Assembly (NCBI GenBank): GCA_036266975.1
Contig: DATAWZ010000200.1
Location: 1 to 47,335, forward strand
Length of the DNA stretch: 47,335 bases
From: DATAWZ01 sp036266975
Lineage (GTDB): Bacteria; Actinomycetota; Thermoleophilia; Solirubrobacterales; Solirubrobacteraceae
Direction: 5' to 3'
Shown: positions 46,895-47,335 of the stretch, piece after piece
How the letters are laid out: every line of letters begins with the position of its first letter
Numbering within the stretch: the first letter of the stretch is position 1
Translations under genes and position numbers: made by a program
Notes under the pieces: generated by a model
What the model saw: only the letters and a program-made list of their open reading frames with translations
Told to the model about the DNA's origin: nothing
The model's database searches: none

Positions 46895-46900
46895 TACGCT
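46895..46900 (+). promoter_or_regulatory. Leaderless-type -10 box TACGCT
   Basis: TACGCT ends 7 bases before the ATG of the DUF4031 gene at 46908, in the 41-base gap to the divergent KAS III-like gene. There is no ribosome binding site. Confidence 0.45.
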
Positions 46901-46907
46901 GCGGTCC

Positions 46908-47192
46908 ATGCCGGTCTACGTCGACGACGCCGACATTCCGTGGCGCGGGCGTCGCTGGTCGCATCTGGTGGCCGACACGGCGACGGAGCTGCACGAGGCA
47001 GCGGCCGCGCTCGGGCTGCGCCGCGAGTGGGCGCAGGACCGTGGCGGGACGCTGCACTACGACCTGCCCGCCGACTACCGCGTACGCGCGATCGAGCGCG
47101 GGATCGCGCTTCCGATCAGCTGGCGCGAGCTCTCCCGCCGGCGCTCGACCCTCGCTCCCGGCGCCCGCCGGCGCCGCGCCGCGCAGACCTGA
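46908..47192 (+). CDS. DUF4031 domain protein
   Basis: A 94-residue protein beginning MPVYVDDADIPWRGRRWSHL, with ADTATELHEAAAALGL and LHYDLPADYRVRAIERGI, the pattern of DUF4031 proteins of unknown function. The last 20 residues are basic and low-complexity (LAPGARRRRAAQT) and coincide with the first copy of a GC-rich repeat, so the natural C-terminus may have been extended or altered by it. ATG 46908 is chosen over an earlier in-frame start because the family N-terminus and the -10 box fit there. Confidence 0.75.
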   Translation: MPVYVDDADIPWRGRRWSHLVADTATELHEAAAALGLRREWAQDRGGTLHYDLPADYRVRAIERGIALPISWRELSRRRSTLAPGARRRRAAQT

Positions 47193-47231
47193 CCAACAGC
47201 CGCTCCCGGCGCCCGCCGGCGCCGCGCCGCG
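47154..47231. repeat. Direct repeat with GC hairpins near the DUF4031 end
   Basis: A 30-base sequence beginning GCTCCCGGCGCCCGCC occurs at 47154-47183 and again, identical, at 47202-47231, 48 bases apart; similarity continues a further 11 bases imperfectly. Each copy can fold as CGGCGCC-CGCC-GGCGCCG, a 7-bp hairpin. The repeat spans the end of the DUF4031 gene and the space to the convergent fabF end, and may work as a bidirectional terminator. Confidence 0.55.
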
Positions 47232-47251
47232 GCGAGCTGACCCGCGGCCGC

Positions 47252-47335
47252 TCACGACGCCGGGGCGAGCACGAGCGCGAAGTTCGTGCCGCCGAGCGAG
47301 GTGCTGTTGACCATGATCGGTCCGCGGGGACTGAG
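47252..47335 (-). CDS. fabF: 3-oxoacyl-ACP synthase II, C-terminal end
   Basis: The last 27 codons of a gene that enters from the right edge on the minus strand, ending in TGA. The translation includes MVNSTSLGGTNFALVLAP, matching the conserved KAS I/II terminus (NSFGFGGTNAxLV), where the GGTN segment lies at the active site. It is too short for more than family assignment. It supports a partial fatty acid synthesis gene neighbourhood with the KAS III-like gene and fabD on the same strand. Confidence 0.85.
   Translation of the reverse strand, partial: LSPRGPIMVNSTSLGGTNFALVLAPAS

Noticed and set aside
1..47335. Signs of a mobile element or prophage (transposase, integrase, att sites, tRNA-linked insertion)
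   Set aside because: No transposase, integrase, phage gene, tRNA gene or long terminal inverted repeats were recognised, and base composition looks uniform.

Overview
The window is a very GC-rich stretch of bacterial chromosome, gene-dense on both strands. Its style suggests a deep-branching actinobacterium of the Thermoleophilia/Solirubrobacterales kind. This rests on extreme G+C, GTG/TTG starts, a DtxR-type regulator, GpgS-type glucosyl-3-phosphoglycerate synthase, a fused AccD-AccA carboxyltransferase, a collagen-like remnant with a C-terminal domain of a type I associate with this class, and many genes with a TANNNT -10 box 6-8 bases before the start codon (leaderless). The taxonomy is inference; no rRNA or tRNA gene was seen.

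Left part (1-12 kb): end of cysN, a biotin-dependent acyl-CoA carboxylase alpha chain, a methyltransferase, a GNAT acetyltransferase, an MBL-fold hydrolase with a HAD dehalogenase-like enzyme, sucCD, a PLP aminotransferase, a frameshifted collagen-like pseudogene, a small zinc-ribbon protein, a DtxR-family regulator whose metal ligands look manganese-type, an ATP-dependent DNA ligase, and glycerate kinase.

Middle (12-30 kb): a gpgS plus HAD phosphatase pair for glucosylglycerate-type solutes; a DEAH helicase with a cysteine cluster (MrfA/Hrq1 type); a membrane-anchored GH2 enzyme; a secreted beta-helix protein with a FecR-like tail; a DUF3307 membrane protein; a GH15 glucoamylase/trehalase-like enzyme; phosphoketolase; and a complete acetyl-CoA carboxylase operon (TPR protein, fused accDA, accB, accC) behind a good TTGACC-17-GAGAAT promoter.

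Right part (30-47 kb) is the most unusual. A forkhead-associated (FHA) domain is fused to an MFS drug-type exporter. Next to it, convergently, lies a soluble Ser/Thr kinase that also carries an FHA domain. A third FHA protein at 45.1 kb has a duplicated TETTRV motif resembling the ETT phosphoswitch of GarA/OdhI. Between them is a six-gene co-directional flavoenzyme cluster: FAD monooxygenase, two halogenase-like paralogues, a CrtI-like oxidoreductase, a PNPOx-like domain fused to a cyclic-nucleotide-binding domain, and a flavin reductase. It is flanked by fatty-acid synthesis genes: fabD, a KAS III homologue lacking the usual His and Asn, and the end of fabF, plus a CocE-type hydrolase. The best hypothesis for a new system is a lipid- or aromatic-derived (possibly halogenated) metabolite pathway whose export and regulation are tied to threonine phosphorylation read by FHA domains. 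Each enzyme assignment is family-level; the pathway and the regulatory link are inference.
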